Shown: positions 24,116 through 34,012, numbered from the stretch's first letter. The stretch is 64,000 bases of DNA from Bacteroidota bacterium (GCA_030682255.1 JAUXOK010000011.1:1-64000); one strand, 5' to 3'. Made by a program: numbers and translations. Notes: generated by a model from the sequence alone, not told the origin.

Positions 24116-26734
24116 TTGGAAACGATTATTTTTAACAACGAACATCTTTTTATTGGCAATTTCGGCCATTTCTCTGTTGTATTGGCTTTTGTAGCTTCTA
24201 TAATTTCTGCTATTGCTTATTCGCTTCATGTCAAATTCAAAAATGAATCCCTGAGACAATTGGGCAGAATCATGTTTTTTTTACATGGCATTGCTGTAGT
24301 TCTAATTTTCATTTCTCTGTTTTATATCATTCACAGCCATTATTTTGAATACCAATACGCTTATCAACATTCCTCTACAGACTTGCCTGTATATTACATG
24401 ATTAGCTGTTTTTGGGAAGGTCAAGAAGGTAGTTTTTTACTTTGGATGTTTTGGCATGCAGTTTTAGGGGTAATTTTGATTTTTAAATCTAAGGATTGGG
24501 AATCACCAGTTTTAACAGTTGTTGCCGTAGCACAATTGATTTTAGGCAGTATGTTGTTAGGTTTCGAAATTGGAGATGTTAAGATTGGGAGCAGTCCATT
24601 TATTTTAGCCAGAGATTACAATCCTGAAATGCTTTTAATACCAGTTTTAGAAAAAATTGGCAAATCCAATTATCTACAGATTTTTAAAGAAGGCAACGGA
24701 TTAAATCCTTTGTTACAAAACTATTGGATGGTGATTCATCCGCCTACTTTGTTTTTTGGTTTTGCTGCCACAATTATTCCGTTTGCTTTTGCTTTTGCAG
24801 GACTTTGGACCAATCGATTAAAAGAATGGATGATTCCCGCTTTGCCTTGGGCTTTAGTAGCAGTTATGATTTTGGGCTTGGGTATTATCATGGGTGGTTA
24901 TTGGGCTTATGAAAGTTTAAGCTTTGGTGGTTATTGGGCTTGGGATCCTGTAGAAAATGCCTCGCTGATGCCGTGGTTATTGTTGATTACAGCAACCCAT
25001 CTTTTGTTAATTAATAAATCAACTGGCAAATATCCAGTATTAACGTTTATACTCACTATTGCTTCTTTTTTCATGATTTTGTATGCTACTTTTTTAACCC
25101 GAAGTGGTATTTTAGGCAATGCAAGTGTTCACTCTTTCACTGATTTAGGACTTTCTGGTCAATTAATCATTCTGTTGTTTTCTTTTATTTTCTTAACCTT
25201 TGCTTTAAGTTTCAAAACGTTTAAAAACAGATTAATTTTCTTTTTATTAGGGTTTTTGTCTATTTTGTTAATATCAGTCATCGACTTTCCAATAAGTGCT
25301 AGAATTCAAAGTTCGATTGGTGTAGTTGTATTTTTAGTGTCCATTATCTGGTTTGTTAGAAATCTTTTCAAACACTACGGCACGCAAATAGAAACCGACA
25401 AATTGTATAGCAGGGAGTTTTGGATGTTTGTAGGAAGCATGGTTTTACTGTTATCGGGTTTGCAAATCATCACTATGACAAGCATTCCGGTATTTAACAA
25501 GTTATTCAACACTAGCATGGCATCTGCTGGCGAAGATTATTACAACAGTGTTCAGATATGGTTTGCTATTCCAATTGTAGTATTAACAGCAGTTGGTCAA
25601 TTTTTTAAATACAAAGACACTGATAAGAAAAGAGTTTGGGAGTTTATAGCAAATTCATTGTTGATAGCGATTGTGATTGCAATTGGAGCTTTGTTTTTGT
25701 TTAATATTTGGAAATTACAATATTTGTTGCTCATTATTGGAGGTACTTATGCCATTGTGGGCAACACCCATTACATTCACAAAGTCTTAAAAGGCAAAAT
25801 TAAATTGGCAGGTGCAGCAATTGCTCATGCTGGTTTTGGTTTGATGATGATTGGCGTGGTGGTATCTTCGGTTAATAAAAAAGTTTTGAGTGTCAATAAT
25901 ACGGGTGTTGGTTATTTTTCTGAAACTTCTGCTGATGGCAAACAAGACGACAATGCCAAAACCAACAACAGAGAAAATGTACTTTTAGCCAAAGGCAGAC
26001 CCATTCTTTTTGCCAATAACACCCTTAAAGCTACTTATACCAAAGTTGAAGAAATTGCGCCTAATAAATATTTTGAGGTAAAATACCAATATTTGGATAA
26101 GGACGGCAAAGTAAAAGACGAATTCACCTTAAAACCTAATGTTCAGAACAATCCTAAAATGGGTGTGGTGGTGAATCCAGACACCAAACATTATTTAACC
26201 AAAGATATTTTTACCCATATTACTTTTGAGAGTAGTATGGAGGATTTTGAAGAAAAGGAGTTTGATAATTTTAAAACAGATACCGTTTCTATCGGACAGA
26301 TTTTTTCTACAGAGGATGCCAATAGAGAATTAACCCTCAGGAAAGTGAATATCATCGAGGCTTCTGATGATTTGAAAAAACTACATTTGCAAGCAGAAAT
26401 TATCATTAACACAATTGGTGATACATTTATTGCTAAACCAGAATTTATCAGCGATAATCAAATAAGAATTAAAGAAGCCATTGTTCAAGAAGCAGGGGTT
26501 TTGGTTATTATGGATAGAATCATTTCCGACCCTAATAATCCCAATGAAATGAAATTTGTGATTACGTCTGCCACGCGTAGACCAAAAATGGATTACATCA
26601 TTCTTAAAGCCATTGAGTTTCCATATATCAATTTGCTATGGGGAGGCACTGTGATTATGATTTTTGGATTTATTTTAGCGATTATTCAACGTTTTAAAGA
26701 ATCCAAGCGAAGACTTAAATCGTCAGAAGATTAA
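24116..26734 (+). CDS. ccmF: Cytochrome c heme lyase CcmF-like protein
   Basis: 872 residues, longer than E. coli CcmF (about 650), with a TTG start 5 bp after ccmE. It has about 14 membrane helices. The WWD heme-handling motif reads GGYWAWDPVENASLMPW at about 280, preceded by WMVIHPPTLFFGFAA with a conserved external His and followed by FLTRSGILGNASVHSF, all CcmF features. A large periplasmic segment of about 190 residues (from about 630 to 825) lies before the last helix. It should attach heme to the CxxCH motif of apocytochromes. The TTG was kept because the frame has no closer ATG before the first helix. Confidence 0.92.
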   Translation: METIIFNNEHLFIGNFGHFSVVLAFVASIISAIAYSLHVKFKNESLRQLGRIMFFLHGIAVVLIFISLFYIIHSHYFEYQYAYQHSSTDLPVYYMISCFWEGQEGSFLLWMFWHAVLGVILIFKSKDWESPVLTVVAVAQLILGSMLLGFEIGDVKIGSSPFILARDYNPEMLLIPVLEKIGKSNYLQIFKEGNGLNPLLQNYWMVIHPPTLFFGFAATIIPFAFAFAGLWTNRLKEWMIPALPWALVAVMILGLGIIMGGYWAYESLSFGGYWAWDPVENASLMPWLLLITATHLLLINKSTGKYPVLTFILTIASFFMILYATFLTRSGILGNASVHSFTDLGLSGQLIILLFSFIFLTFALSFKTFKNRLIFFLLGFLSILLISVIDFPISARIQSSIGVVVFLVSIIWFVRNLFKHYGTQIETDKLYSREFWMFVGSMVLLLSGLQIITMTSIPVFNKLFNTSMASAGEDYYNSVQIWFAIPIVVLTAVGQFFKYKDTDKKRVWEFIANSLLIAIVIAIGALFLFNIWKLQYLLLIIGGTYAIVGNTHYIHKVLKGKIKLAGAAIAHAGFGLMMIGVVVSSVNKKVLSVNNTGVGYFSETSADGKQDDNAKTNNRENVLLAKGRPILFANNTLKATYTKVEEIAPNKYFEVKYQYLDKDGKVKDEFTLKPNVQNNPKMGVVVNPDTKHYLTKDIFTHITFESSMEDFEEKEFDNFKTDTVSIGQIFSTEDANRELTLRKVNIIEASDDLKKLHLQAEIIINTIGDTFIAKPEFISDNQIRIKEAIVQEAGVLVIMDRIISDPNNPNEMKFVITSATRRPKMDYIILKAIEFPYINLLWGGTVIMIFGFILAIIQRFKESKRRLKSSED

Positions 26735-26739
26735 TTAAT

Positions 26740-27498
26740 ATGATGAACGAGATAAAAAAAGCAAGTATCATTGGGTCTGGCAATATGGCAACATTCTGGG
26801 CAAAATGCTTTTTTGAACATCGTTTTCCTCTTAAATCCATCGTTTCTCGCAATCAAGAAAAAGGCGAATTGTTAGCCAATGAATATGGCGCAGAATGGCA
26901 TTCAGATTATCCCGATTTTGAAGATGATGAAATGGTTTTACTTTGTGTAAGTGATGATGCAATCGAAAATATTTCTAACAATATTCTATGCAAAAATATC
27001 TTACATTGTTCGGGAGCCATTTCGATTGATGCGCTTAAAAAACATCAGAACAGAGCTGTTGCCTATCCCTTGCAAACGATTCATGCAGATTATCCTTTAG
27101 GTATTGAGAAAATTCCTTTATTGATAGAAAGCACTAGCTCGAACCAAGCTTTGCAAAATTGGCTCATTCAATTTAATTTTAATATGCAATACGTTGATTC
27201 AAACCAACGCCTTAAATATCACATTGCAGCTGTCTTTGCTAATAATTTCACCAATGCCATGTTGGTTTTAACACAAGATTATTGTTACAATCAAACTTTA
27301 GATTTTAATTTATTAAACCCATTGATTCAACAAACTTTTCAACGCTTGGAAAATAAAAATCCATCTGAGGTGCAAACCGGTCCTGCCAAACGAAACGATT
27401 TAAAAACAATTCAAAAACACCTACAAGCTTTGAAAGAAGAAAAGCAAATGACTGACATTTACCAAATAATGAGCGAAATTATTCGAAAGCGATTTTAG
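26740..27498 (+). CDS. Rossmann-like / DUF2520 domain protein
   Basis: 252 residues. The N-terminus is a dinucleotide-binding fold (KKASIIGSGNMATFWAKCF, GxGxxA), with LLCVSDDAIENIS and LHCSGAISIDAL, and the C-terminal half is the helical DUF2520 domain (HIAAVFANNFTNAMLVLTQDYC, NPSEVQTGPAKRNDLKTIQKHL with the conserved TGPAxRxD). It resembles ketopantoate or F420-linked reductases in shape, but no substrate is established for the family. It starts 5 bp after ccmF, perhaps on the same transcript. Confidence 0.9.
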   Translation: MMNEIKKASIIGSGNMATFWAKCFFEHRFPLKSIVSRNQEKGELLANEYGAEWHSDYPDFEDDEMVLLCVSDDAIENISNNILCKNILHCSGAISIDALKKHQNRAVAYPLQTIHADYPLGIEKIPLLIESTSSNQALQNWLIQFNFNMQYVDSNQRLKYHIAAVFANNFTNAMLVLTQDYCYNQTLDFNLLNPLIQQTFQRLENKNPSEVQTGPAKRNDLKTIQKHLQALKEEKQMTDIYQIMSEIIRKRF

Positions 27499-27508
27499 AG
27501 AAAAAGTT

Positions 27509-28102
27509 ATGAAGACTACAATTAAAACAATCCCTTTTTATTTATTATTTCTGATTTCAATAGTTTTTTCTATAAATCTTCAGGCACAAGAAAAGTATGA
27601 AAGAGAAAGTCGAATTAAACAAAAAGATGTTCCCACTGAGGCACTTCGTTTTTTCGACTCAATTTCTAACATTAATAAAATAAAATGGTACAAAGAGGAA
27701 GGTTTTAACAAGATAAGTTTTGAAGCTAAATTTAAACTTAATCGAACAAAATACAGCGTTGAATTCGATTCGCTTGGCAATATTGAAGACATTGAGATTG
27801 AAGTAGATTTAGATGATTTAAAAACGCAACTTAAAGATACGATTTCAACTCAACTGAACAGAAATTGTAATTCACATAAAATCACAAAACTTCAAATTCA
27901 ATACACAGGCAATAAAGCAGATTTGTGGCATCAACTCAAGCATCAAGCTATCAATCCAAATACAATAGTTCATTATGAATTGATTGTTAAATGTAGACAG
28001 TCTAAAGATGTCAATCTATTTGAATATTTGTTTAGTGAGATTGGTAAAATAGTTTCTGTTTCAAAAATCGTCTTTAAAAATAGCAGTCATCTTGAATACT
28101 AA
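27509..28102 (+). CDS. Secreted hypothetical protein, PepSY-like
   Basis: 197 residues with a signal peptide (TIPFYLLFLISIVFSINLQAQ). The mature part has two similar alpha/beta units (VPTEALRFFDSIS...KIKWYKEEGFNKISFEAKFKLNRTKYSVEFDSLGNIEDIEIEV) that look like the PepSY/BLIP-like fold seen in small Bacteroidota periplasmic proteins. It starts 10 bp after the DUF2520 gene, and its end overlaps the DUF2490 gene by 11 bp. No function can be given. Confidence 0.75.
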   Translation: MKTTIKTIPFYLLFLISIVFSINLQAQEKYERESRIKQKDVPTEALRFFDSISNINKIKWYKEEGFNKISFEAKFKLNRTKYSVEFDSLGNIEDIEIEVDLDDLKTQLKDTISTQLNRNCNSHKITKLQIQYTGNKADLWHQLKHQAINPNTIVHYELIVKCRQSKDVNLFEYLFSEIGKIVSVSKIVFKNSSHLEY

Positions 28103-28787
28103 ATCAATTTTATTGTGTTGTTTTATTGTGTTTTTTCAGTTTCTCAATACTGTTCAATCACAGAGTGCTTATCAGGTTGGCTTACTACCGGGTTTAAACC
28201 TAAATAATAAATTCAAAAAAGGTTGGTCCTTAAATACCAAAATTGAATCAAGACAACTTTTGCAAAGAGGCGTTTTCAAAACATCCATTGACAGAAGAAA
28301 TCAATATGTGCTCACTGATTTATCATTCATAACTGCCAAAAAAGTTGGACTAAATTCAAGAATTGCAGGAGGATATTTAATGAGATTTGAAGATGGAGAC
28401 ATTCAACATCGTTTTATACAGCAATTTATAGTAGTTCAGAGAAAATCAGGCTATCGTTTGGCACATCGTTTTTTTACCGACCAAACATTTTCTATAGTTG
28501 AAGACCCTCAATTCAGGTTGAGATACAGACTAACTACAGAAATTCCATTAAATGGCGAATCTGTTGATCCAAAGGAATTTTATATCAAAATGAATAATGA
28601 GTATGTTAACAGTTTGCAATCATCAGCATACGACCTAGAAGTTAGGCTAATTCCATTATTGGGTTACGATATATCAGAAAGTTTAAAAATTGAAACAGGC
28701 TTGGATTATAGGGTCAATTCATTTATAAGAAATAATACCCGTCATAGTTTTTGGATGAGTTTGAATCTTTTTTTAGAAATAGATTGA
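28092..28787 (+). CDS. DUF2490 family outer-membrane beta-barrel protein
   Basis: 231 residues from a TTG at 28092, chosen because the signal peptide NTKSILLCCFIVFFQFLNTVQSQ begins there. The mature part is a series of amphipathic strands (WSLNTKIESRQLL, YVLTDLSFITAKKVG, SRIAGGYLMRFED, HRFIQQFIVVQRK, AHRFFTDQTFS, FRLRYRLTTEIPL), ending in FWMSLNLFLEID with a C-terminal aromatic-rich strand. DUF2490 proteins are predicted porin-like barrels of unknown substrate. It is coupled to the preceding secreted protein by an 11-bp overlap. Confidence 0.82.
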   Translation: MNTKSILLCCFIVFFQFLNTVQSQSAYQVGLLPGLNLNNKFKKGWSLNTKIESRQLLQRGVFKTSIDRRNQYVLTDLSFITAKKVGLNSRIAGGYLMRFEDGDIQHRFIQQFIVVQRKSGYRLAHRFFTDQTFSIVEDPQFRLRYRLTTEIPLNGESVDPKEFYIKMNNEYVNSLQSSAYDLEVRLIPLLGYDISESLKIETGLDYRVNSFIRNNTRHSFWMSLNLFLEID

Positions 28788-28836
28788 TTGATTCCCGCAT
28801 GAAAACTCAAGGAAACCTAAAAATATTAACGGCTAT

Positions 28837-30132
28837 CTACTCCACGTATAGAATTTTAACATAATTTTTATTCAAACGGGCTTTAAGCCACTGTTTAATG
28901 TGTTTTTTGTCTTCTTCTTTTATTAAATCACCTTTGATAATGAGCAGACTGAGTGGCATTTGTTGAATTGAATCAAATTCATAAGTTTCTGAATAAATAA
29001 CTGAATTTATTTCAGAGTATAAGGGTTTTATTTCCTTTAAAAGTTGTTGACCCAATAGTTTGCTTTTTTCTAAGCTATCCATATTTTTTTGAACCATTTG
29101 AAGCTTCATTTTCAATTGGTTGAGTTCAACTTCTTTCATGATTTCATTGTCATTCATATCATTGATAGTTGAAAGGCCCTGCTCGATGATGATTTTGCTG
29201 TTTGATAAATTAAAGTCTTTTGCAATTTGTTTGATATGCCTTTTGTGCGACTCGTTCAAGTCATTACCACCAAAAACAAGATGAATGGAAAAATCTTTGC
29301 TATTAACATCACTTTTTAATAAATAATTGCCCTCAAAAATATTCACTCTTTTTACAAATCGAGTGGCATTTTCATTAAACTTTTCTTTTTGCACCAATAA
29401 ATACCCAAAATAAATACTAGGTAATAAAGTAATAACAATCACGAGTGAAATAATTTGATTGACTTGTTTTTTTCTTCGTGTACTTATCAGTGTTAATATA
29501 GGAAATTTTGCCAATTGACATACAATCACAGAGCCTAAAGCAATGAAAACGGTATTGATTGTAAACAGATAAAATGCGCCAAAGAAATAATTAAATTGTC
29601 CTGTAGCTAAGCCATATCCTGCTGTGCAGAGGGGAGGCATCAAAGCTGTAGCTATGGCTGCTCCTGCAATTACATTGCCTTTTTGTCTACTGCTGATGGC
29701 AACGATACATGCTAAACCACCAAAAAAAGCGATTAACACATCGTATATGGTAGGACTGGTTCGTGCTAAAAGTTCAGAATGTGCTGTAGAAACAGGACTG
29801 ATAAAGAAATAAATGGTAGATGTTAAAATACTGGCACCAACTGCAAATGCAAAGTTTTTGATAGCTTTTCGAAGCATAGAAAAATTATAGGTAGCCACAC
29901 TATAACCCATGCCAATAATAGGTCCCATTAATGGAGAAATTAACATCGCTCCAATAATCACAGCCGTTGAATTGGTGTTGAGACCAACAGATGCCACTAA
30001 GATAGCAAATATTAAAATCCACAAATTAGTGCCTTTAAAGACAATGTCTTTTTCTATCTGATCATGTGTTTTGTTAAAATCTTCCAGTTCACCTTTTAGG
30101 TTAAAAAATTCTAGCAGTTTTTCGAGCAACAT
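28837..30132 (-). CDS. DUF389 family integral membrane protein
   Basis: 431 residues. The first 255 hold about six to seven membrane helices with the DUF389 hallmarks TNSTAVIIGAMLISPLMGPIIGMGYS at about 51-76, and GGLACIVAISSRQKGNVIAGAAIATALMPPLCTAGYGL. The last 170 residues are a soluble, partly coiled-coil domain (EVELNQLKMKLQMVQKNMDSLEKSKLL). Some members are called TIGR00341 or TIGR00271 proteins; transport of small organic ions has been suggested but not settled. It stands alone and is convergent with DUF2490. Confidence 0.85.
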   Translation of the reverse strand: MLLEKLLEFFNLKGELEDFNKTHDQIEKDIVFKGTNLWILIFAILVASVGLNTNSTAVIIGAMLISPLMGPIIGMGYSVATYNFSMLRKAIKNFAFAVGASILTSTIYFFISPVSTAHSELLARTSPTIYDVLIAFFGGLACIVAISSRQKGNVIAGAAIATALMPPLCTAGYGLATGQFNYFFGAFYLFTINTVFIALGSVIVCQLAKFPILTLISTRRKKQVNQIISLVIVITLLPSIYFGYLLVQKEKFNENATRFVKRVNIFEGNYLLKSDVNSKDFSIHLVFGGNDLNESHKRHIKQIAKDFNLSNSKIIIEQGLSTINDMNDNEIMKEVELNQLKMKLQMVQKNMDSLEKSKLLGQQLLKEIKPLYSEINSVIYSETYEFDSIQQMPLSLLIIKGDLIKEEDKKHIKQWLKARLNKNYVKILYVE

Positions 30133-30347
30133 ATCAGATTCAAAAATAAGTCTTTTTTCAAGACAAAAATATTATATTCTTATTAAATATTAATAGATAA
30201 TAAATTAATTTACAATTAATAACAAAACATAATACACTAATTATACGCTATTTAAATTAGGCTTTATGTGCGATATATGCGCCTTGCAGGTTATAGTTTT
30301 ATCTAAATTAGTATAATTGGTATTTTGAAACTAAATGTTCAAAACGC

Positions 30348-31268
30348 CTAGTTTTTGCTTTGAACCTTCCATATTTTACCTGTTTTTAAATCATAACGGC
30401 TGTGAAAAATAATTTTATCGTCTACTATTGTTTTGATATAATAAAAACGATTCTCGTATTGTGATGCATCAAAATCATAGCCTATATTTTGAGTACCTTT
30501 TGGTAATTCATTATTTAAATAGAGTTCTCTAACGCAGATGTTTGCCGTATCAAACATGCCAATTCTTACTTTACTAGGGCGAGGACTTTGTAATGTAAAA
30601 TTGCCTTTAATTTGCATTTTGGGTTTATATTCTGAGGCGTAATAATTGCGTTTGTAATCGTCCTTACTCGGAGGAGGTGGCATTGGTTTTCCAGTTAATT
30701 TTGATAAGAATTTTTGTATTTTTCGGGTATTCAATGTATCAAATCCAGTAATGTTTTCTAAAGGACTGTTGTTTGCTAATACCCAAACTGCATTTTGTCC
30801 TTCATATGAACTGTGTAGTTTTTCTTTAGATATAAAATCAATCAAAGAAAGCATTTTAGGATTTGCTTTTTTGCCTAATTGATAATTGATTGTTTTAGAA
30901 CCTGGAGCACCGTCATGTGATTCTGTGCAAAATCCATAAAAAGATTTAGTATGGTTTTTCTCATTTGCAGCCAAGGGCATTTGCTCATCTTTGCTGATGA
31001 TGATGGTTTGATAACTTGGCGTTTCAGGGTCAATCAAAGTGCCTTTTTCAGTTTTGATTTCAATGGCATAATTTTTTAAGTTGGAAATGATGAATTGAAT
31101 GGGCTTTCCATAATGCGAAGACTTCGGATTATTTTGAATTTGAACTTCAACAAGCTTTTTACTTAAGGCTTCTTGTAATGTGTAAACTTGTTTTTCAGTG
31201 TTTTTAAGAGCAGTTGTTAAAATTATAACGAATAAAATAACTGAGATGAATTGAATATTTCTGTTCAT
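30348..31268 (-). CDS. Secreted hypothetical protein with FlgD-Ig-like C-terminus
   Basis: 306 residues. A signal peptide or anchor covers about 5-22 (IQFISVILFVIILTTALKN). The first half looks like a beta-sandwich (SSHYGKPIQFIISNLKNYAIEIKTEKGTLIDP), followed by a conserved-looking CTESHDGAPG segment and a proline loop GKPMPPPPSKDD. The end (PSKVRIGMFDTANICVRELYLNNELPKG, YENRFYYIKTIVDDK) resembles the Ig-like fold of FlgD and of T9SS sorting domains without being a clear match. It is divergent from the DUF1801 gene. Function unknown. Confidence 0.75.
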   Translation of the reverse strand: MNRNIQFISVILFVIILTTALKNTEKQVYTLQEALSKKLVEVQIQNNPKSSHYGKPIQFIISNLKNYAIEIKTEKGTLIDPETPSYQTIIISKDEQMPLAANEKNHTKSFYGFCTESHDGAPGSKTINYQLGKKANPKMLSLIDFISKEKLHSSYEGQNAVWVLANNSPLENITGFDTLNTRKIQKFLSKLTGKPMPPPPSKDDYKRNYYASEYKPKMQIKGNFTLQSPRPSKVRIGMFDTANICVRELYLNNELPKGTQNIGYDFDASQYENRFYYIKTIVDDKIIFHSRYDLKTGKIWKVQSKN

Positions 31269-31454
31269 GGTGTTTAAGAATTATAAATACATGTAGTTTT
31301 CTTTTCATCTAAAAAATTATAACGCAATAAAATTAATTTTATTGTTTAAATTTAATTATTGTTATCACTTGTGATTTGGAAACTTTCTAATAATGTGTTT
31401 CATTTGTAGTAGATTTTGATTTATAGATTATAGTAATCACATATTTAATCATTT

Positions 31455-31883
31455 ATGGCAGAATTAAAAACCAAACAAACCGAACAGAATGTTCATGATT
31501 TCATCTATTCATTTTCAGATACTGAGCAAAAACAAAAAGACAGCTTTGATTTGTTAGTTCTGATGGAAGAAATCACTGAATGTAAACCTAAAATGTGGGG
31601 AACATCTATGATTGGATTCGGAAAATATCATTACAAATCCGACAGAAGTAAACAAGAGGGAGATTGGCCTCTTATTGGTTTTTCTCCTCGTAAAGCAGCT
31701 ATTTCGCTTTATGTATTTACAGGTATTTCAGAACACGATTATTTGTTAAATAATCTTGGTAAATTTAAAAGAGGTAAAGCCTGTCTTTATATCAAAAAAT
31801 TATCGGATATCAATCAAGTAGAACTTGTGAAACTCATTAAAGAAACTATCAAATACTTAGAACTCAAATATGGAAAAAATTAA
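31455..31883 (+). CDS. DUF1801 domain protein
   Basis: 142 residues. The pattern fits the YdhG-like DUF1801 family: LLVLMEEITECKPKMWGTSMIGFGKYHYKSDRSKQEGDWPLIGFSPRKAAISLYV, then LGKFKRGKACLYIKKLSDINQVELVKLIKETI. These small cytosolic proteins are common, with no firm function. It overlaps the next gene by 14 bp, so the two are probably co-expressed. Confidence 0.88.
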   Translation: MAELKTKQTEQNVHDFIYSFSDTEQKQKDSFDLLVLMEEITECKPKMWGTSMIGFGKYHYKSDRSKQEGDWPLIGFSPRKAAISLYVFTGISEHDYLLNNLGKFKRGKACLYIKKLSDINQVELVKLIKETIKYLELKYGKN

Positions 31884-32373
31884 AATTGAATTGAAATGGG
31901 CTTTGATTTTTTCAATCATAGCTTTGTTATGGATGTTGATTGAAAAATTAAGTGGATTGCACGGTAAATACATTGATTATCATCTTTATTTAACCAATGT
32001 TTTTGCTGTTCCTGCAATTTGGATGATGGTGTTAGCTTTAAAAAATAAGAAAACTCAGTTTTATGGTGGATATATCACCTATTTGCAAGGTCTAACTTCC
32101 GGTATTGTTTTGTCTCTTTTTATAGCATTACTAAGTCCATTAACACAATGGATTACATCCTACATAATTTCTCCAGAGTATTTTCCAAATGTTATTAAAC
32201 GTTCGGTTGAAATTGGGTATTACATGACAATCGAAGAAGCTGAAACTAATTTTAATTATTCAAATTATGCAAAACAAGGTGCAATTGGGGCTTTAATTAT
32301 GGGATTTATAACCACTGCAATCGCAATGATTTTCATTCGATCTAAGAAAAACAACCATAAACAAAAGGCTTAG
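31870..32373 (+). CDS. DUF4199 family membrane protein
   Basis: 167 residues with four membrane helices (about 8-27, 38-56, 70-92 and 134-155). The order of helices and the central loop with TIEEAETNFNYSNYAKQGAIGALIMGFITTAIAMIF match the DUF4199 family, which is found mostly in Bacteroidota. The role is unknown. The start lies inside the end of the DUF1801 gene. Pho-like repeats follow 134 bp downstream. Confidence 0.85.
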   Translation: MEKIKIELKWALIFSIIALLWMLIEKLSGLHGKYIDYHLYLTNVFAVPAIWMMVLALKNKKTQFYGGYITYLQGLTSGIVLSLFIALLSPLTQWITSYIISPEYFPNVIKRSVEIGYYMTIEEAETNFNYSNYAKQGAIGALIMGFITTAIAMIFIRSKKNNHKQKA

Positions 32374-32506
32374 TTTTATTAACCATAACATTCAAGCGAT
32401 CAAAGAGAAAAATTGTATTTTATTGAATAATAGATCAAAATTTTTATCACTTTATCCCTTAAAATTTGTCAAATGATTTTTTCTTTTACCTTTAGGTAAC
32501 CAAATG

Positions 32507-32551
32507 TTGACATAGAATTAACATTAACATAACATTGCGGTATCACCTTTG
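32507..32551 (+). promoter_or_regulatory. Pho-box-like triple direct repeat and promoter of the phosphate transporter
   Basis: Three 7-bp repeats stand exactly 11 bp apart: TTGACAT (32507-32513), TTAACAT (32518-32524) and ATAACAT (32529-32535), each with a 4-bp spacer. That is the geometry of a PhoB box. A weak -7 element (CACCTTTG, 32544-32551) follows, and the second repeat covers the place where the -33 should be, as in activator-dependent Pho promoters. The ATG at 32560 is only 8 bp further. The regulator is not in the window; the assignment is inference. Confidence 0.5.
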
Positions 32552-32559
32552 CCGTCACT

Positions 32560-33957
32560 ATGTTTGGATTAGAAACCTGGGTGGGTGTATTATTTGCCCT
32601 TTGCATTTTTGCAGTTTGTGTATTCGAGTTTGCAAATGGCTTTCACGACACTGCCAACGCAGTTGCCACCGTTATTTATACAGGTTCATTGAAGCCAAAC
32701 TATGCCGTTGTTTGGTCAGGTTTTTGTAATTTTCTGGGCTTATTAGTGAGTTCCTATTTTGGCTATAAAGTAGCTATGGGAATTGTCAATCTCTTGCCTT
32801 TAAGTGATATGATTGCCCTTTCTACAGGCGAAACAGTAAGTTTAGTTTTAGGTATGTTGATTTCTGGTATTGTTTGGAATCTTGGTACGTGGTATTTTGG
32901 TATTCCTTGCAGCAGTTCACATACTTTGATAGGTGCAATATTAGGTGTAGGTCTTGTGTTTTTCTGGATTCATGGTGGCACAGGTGTTAATTGGGGCAAA
33001 GCTGGTGATATAGGTCTTTCACTTTTAATTTCACCAATTTTTGGATTCTCTTTAACCATCCTTTTGATGTATATCATGAAGAGGGTCATAAAAGCCGATA
33101 AAATGATTTTCAAAGAACCTGAACCAGGAAATAGACCACCAACTTGGATTAGAGCTATCTTAATTACAACTTGTACTTTGGTGAGCTTTTTTCATGGTAA
33201 CAACGATGGTCAAAAAGGAATAGGGTTGGTTCTAATTATTCTAATTGCATTTATGCCAATTAAATTTGCTTTGAATAGCGATTTTGATGCAAACAAGGCT
33301 TTGTTAGCTCTTCAAAAAATTGATGTAGTTTTAGACCAAGAGTACAAAACAGATTTATTAATTAAAACGAGCAAAGTAAGAGAGAAAATTGTTAATTATC
33401 AAACTCTTGTAACTTCAAACTCTACAGATGAAAAATTGATGAAAAAGTCTATTATTGAAGTTAGATCTGCAATGACAGACATTAATAAAAAACTGAAAAA
33501 CGAGTTTAAAAATCCTACTTTTATTGAGGATGAATCTAAAGTTAGCATTTTAAAAAGTGAACTTAAGCTTTTTACACATTACACAGAATATTCACCACAA
33601 TGGGTAACTTTGATGATAGCCCTTTGTTTAGGTTTAGGTACCATGATAGGTTGGAGACGTATAGCTATCACCATTGGTGAAAAAATTGGCAAAAGACACA
33701 TGACTTATGCCGAAGGTGCAACTGCAGAATTAACTGCTGCCTCAACCATTGGTATCAGTTCTGCTTTTGGTTTACCAGTTTCCACTACCCACGTTTTATC
33801 ATCTGGTATTGCAGGTGCAATGACTGCCTCAAAAGGAATTAAAAACCTACAACCCGCAACCATTCGTTCGATAGCCATCGCTTGGTTGTTAACACTGCCT
33901 GTAACCATCGTTATGGCAGGTCTTTTCTATTACCTTCTTTCTTTAGTTTTAGCTTAA
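32560..33957 (+). CDS. Inorganic phosphate transporter, PiT family
   Basis: 465 residues. Pit proteins co-transport phosphate (as metal-phosphate) with protons or sodium across the inner membrane. Both family half-repeats are present: FANGFHDTANAVATVI at 24-39 with IPCSSSHTLIGAILGVG at about 122-138, and FFHGNNDGQKGIGLV at about 210-224 with GLPVSTTHVLSSGIAG near 408-423. A soluble insert of about 110 residues (from about 245 to 350) lies between helices, as in Bacteroidota members. No DUF47 partner gene precedes it. It has a Pho-box-like promoter and is followed by a phosphate porin gene. Confidence 0.94.
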   Translation: MFGLETWVGVLFALCIFAVCVFEFANGFHDTANAVATVIYTGSLKPNYAVVWSGFCNFLGLLVSSYFGYKVAMGIVNLLPLSDMIALSTGETVSLVLGMLISGIVWNLGTWYFGIPCSSSHTLIGAILGVGLVFFWIHGGTGVNWGKAGDIGLSLLISPIFGFSLTILLMYIMKRVIKADKMIFKEPEPGNRPPTWIRAILITTCTLVSFFHGNNDGQKGIGLVLIILIAFMPIKFALNSDFDANKALLALQKIDVVLDQEYKTDLLIKTSKVREKIVNYQTLVTSNSTDEKLMKKSIIEVRSAMTDINKKLKNEFKNPTFIEDESKVSILKSELKLFTHYTEYSPQWVTLMIALCLGLGTMIGWRRIAITIGEKIGKRHMTYAEGATAELTAASTIGISSAFGLPVSTTHVLSSGIAGAMTASKGIKNLQPATIRSIAIAWLLTLPVTIVMAGLFYYLLSLVLA

Positions 33958-34012
33958 CCCTTAAATTTTAAAACCATTTAAATTAAAAAAACACGTTTTA
34001 TATATTACTAAA

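Noticed and set aside
28788-28836. Full copy of the CCCGCAT hairpin element
   Set aside because: Only CCCGCATGA is present without the second arm, so it is at most a fragment.
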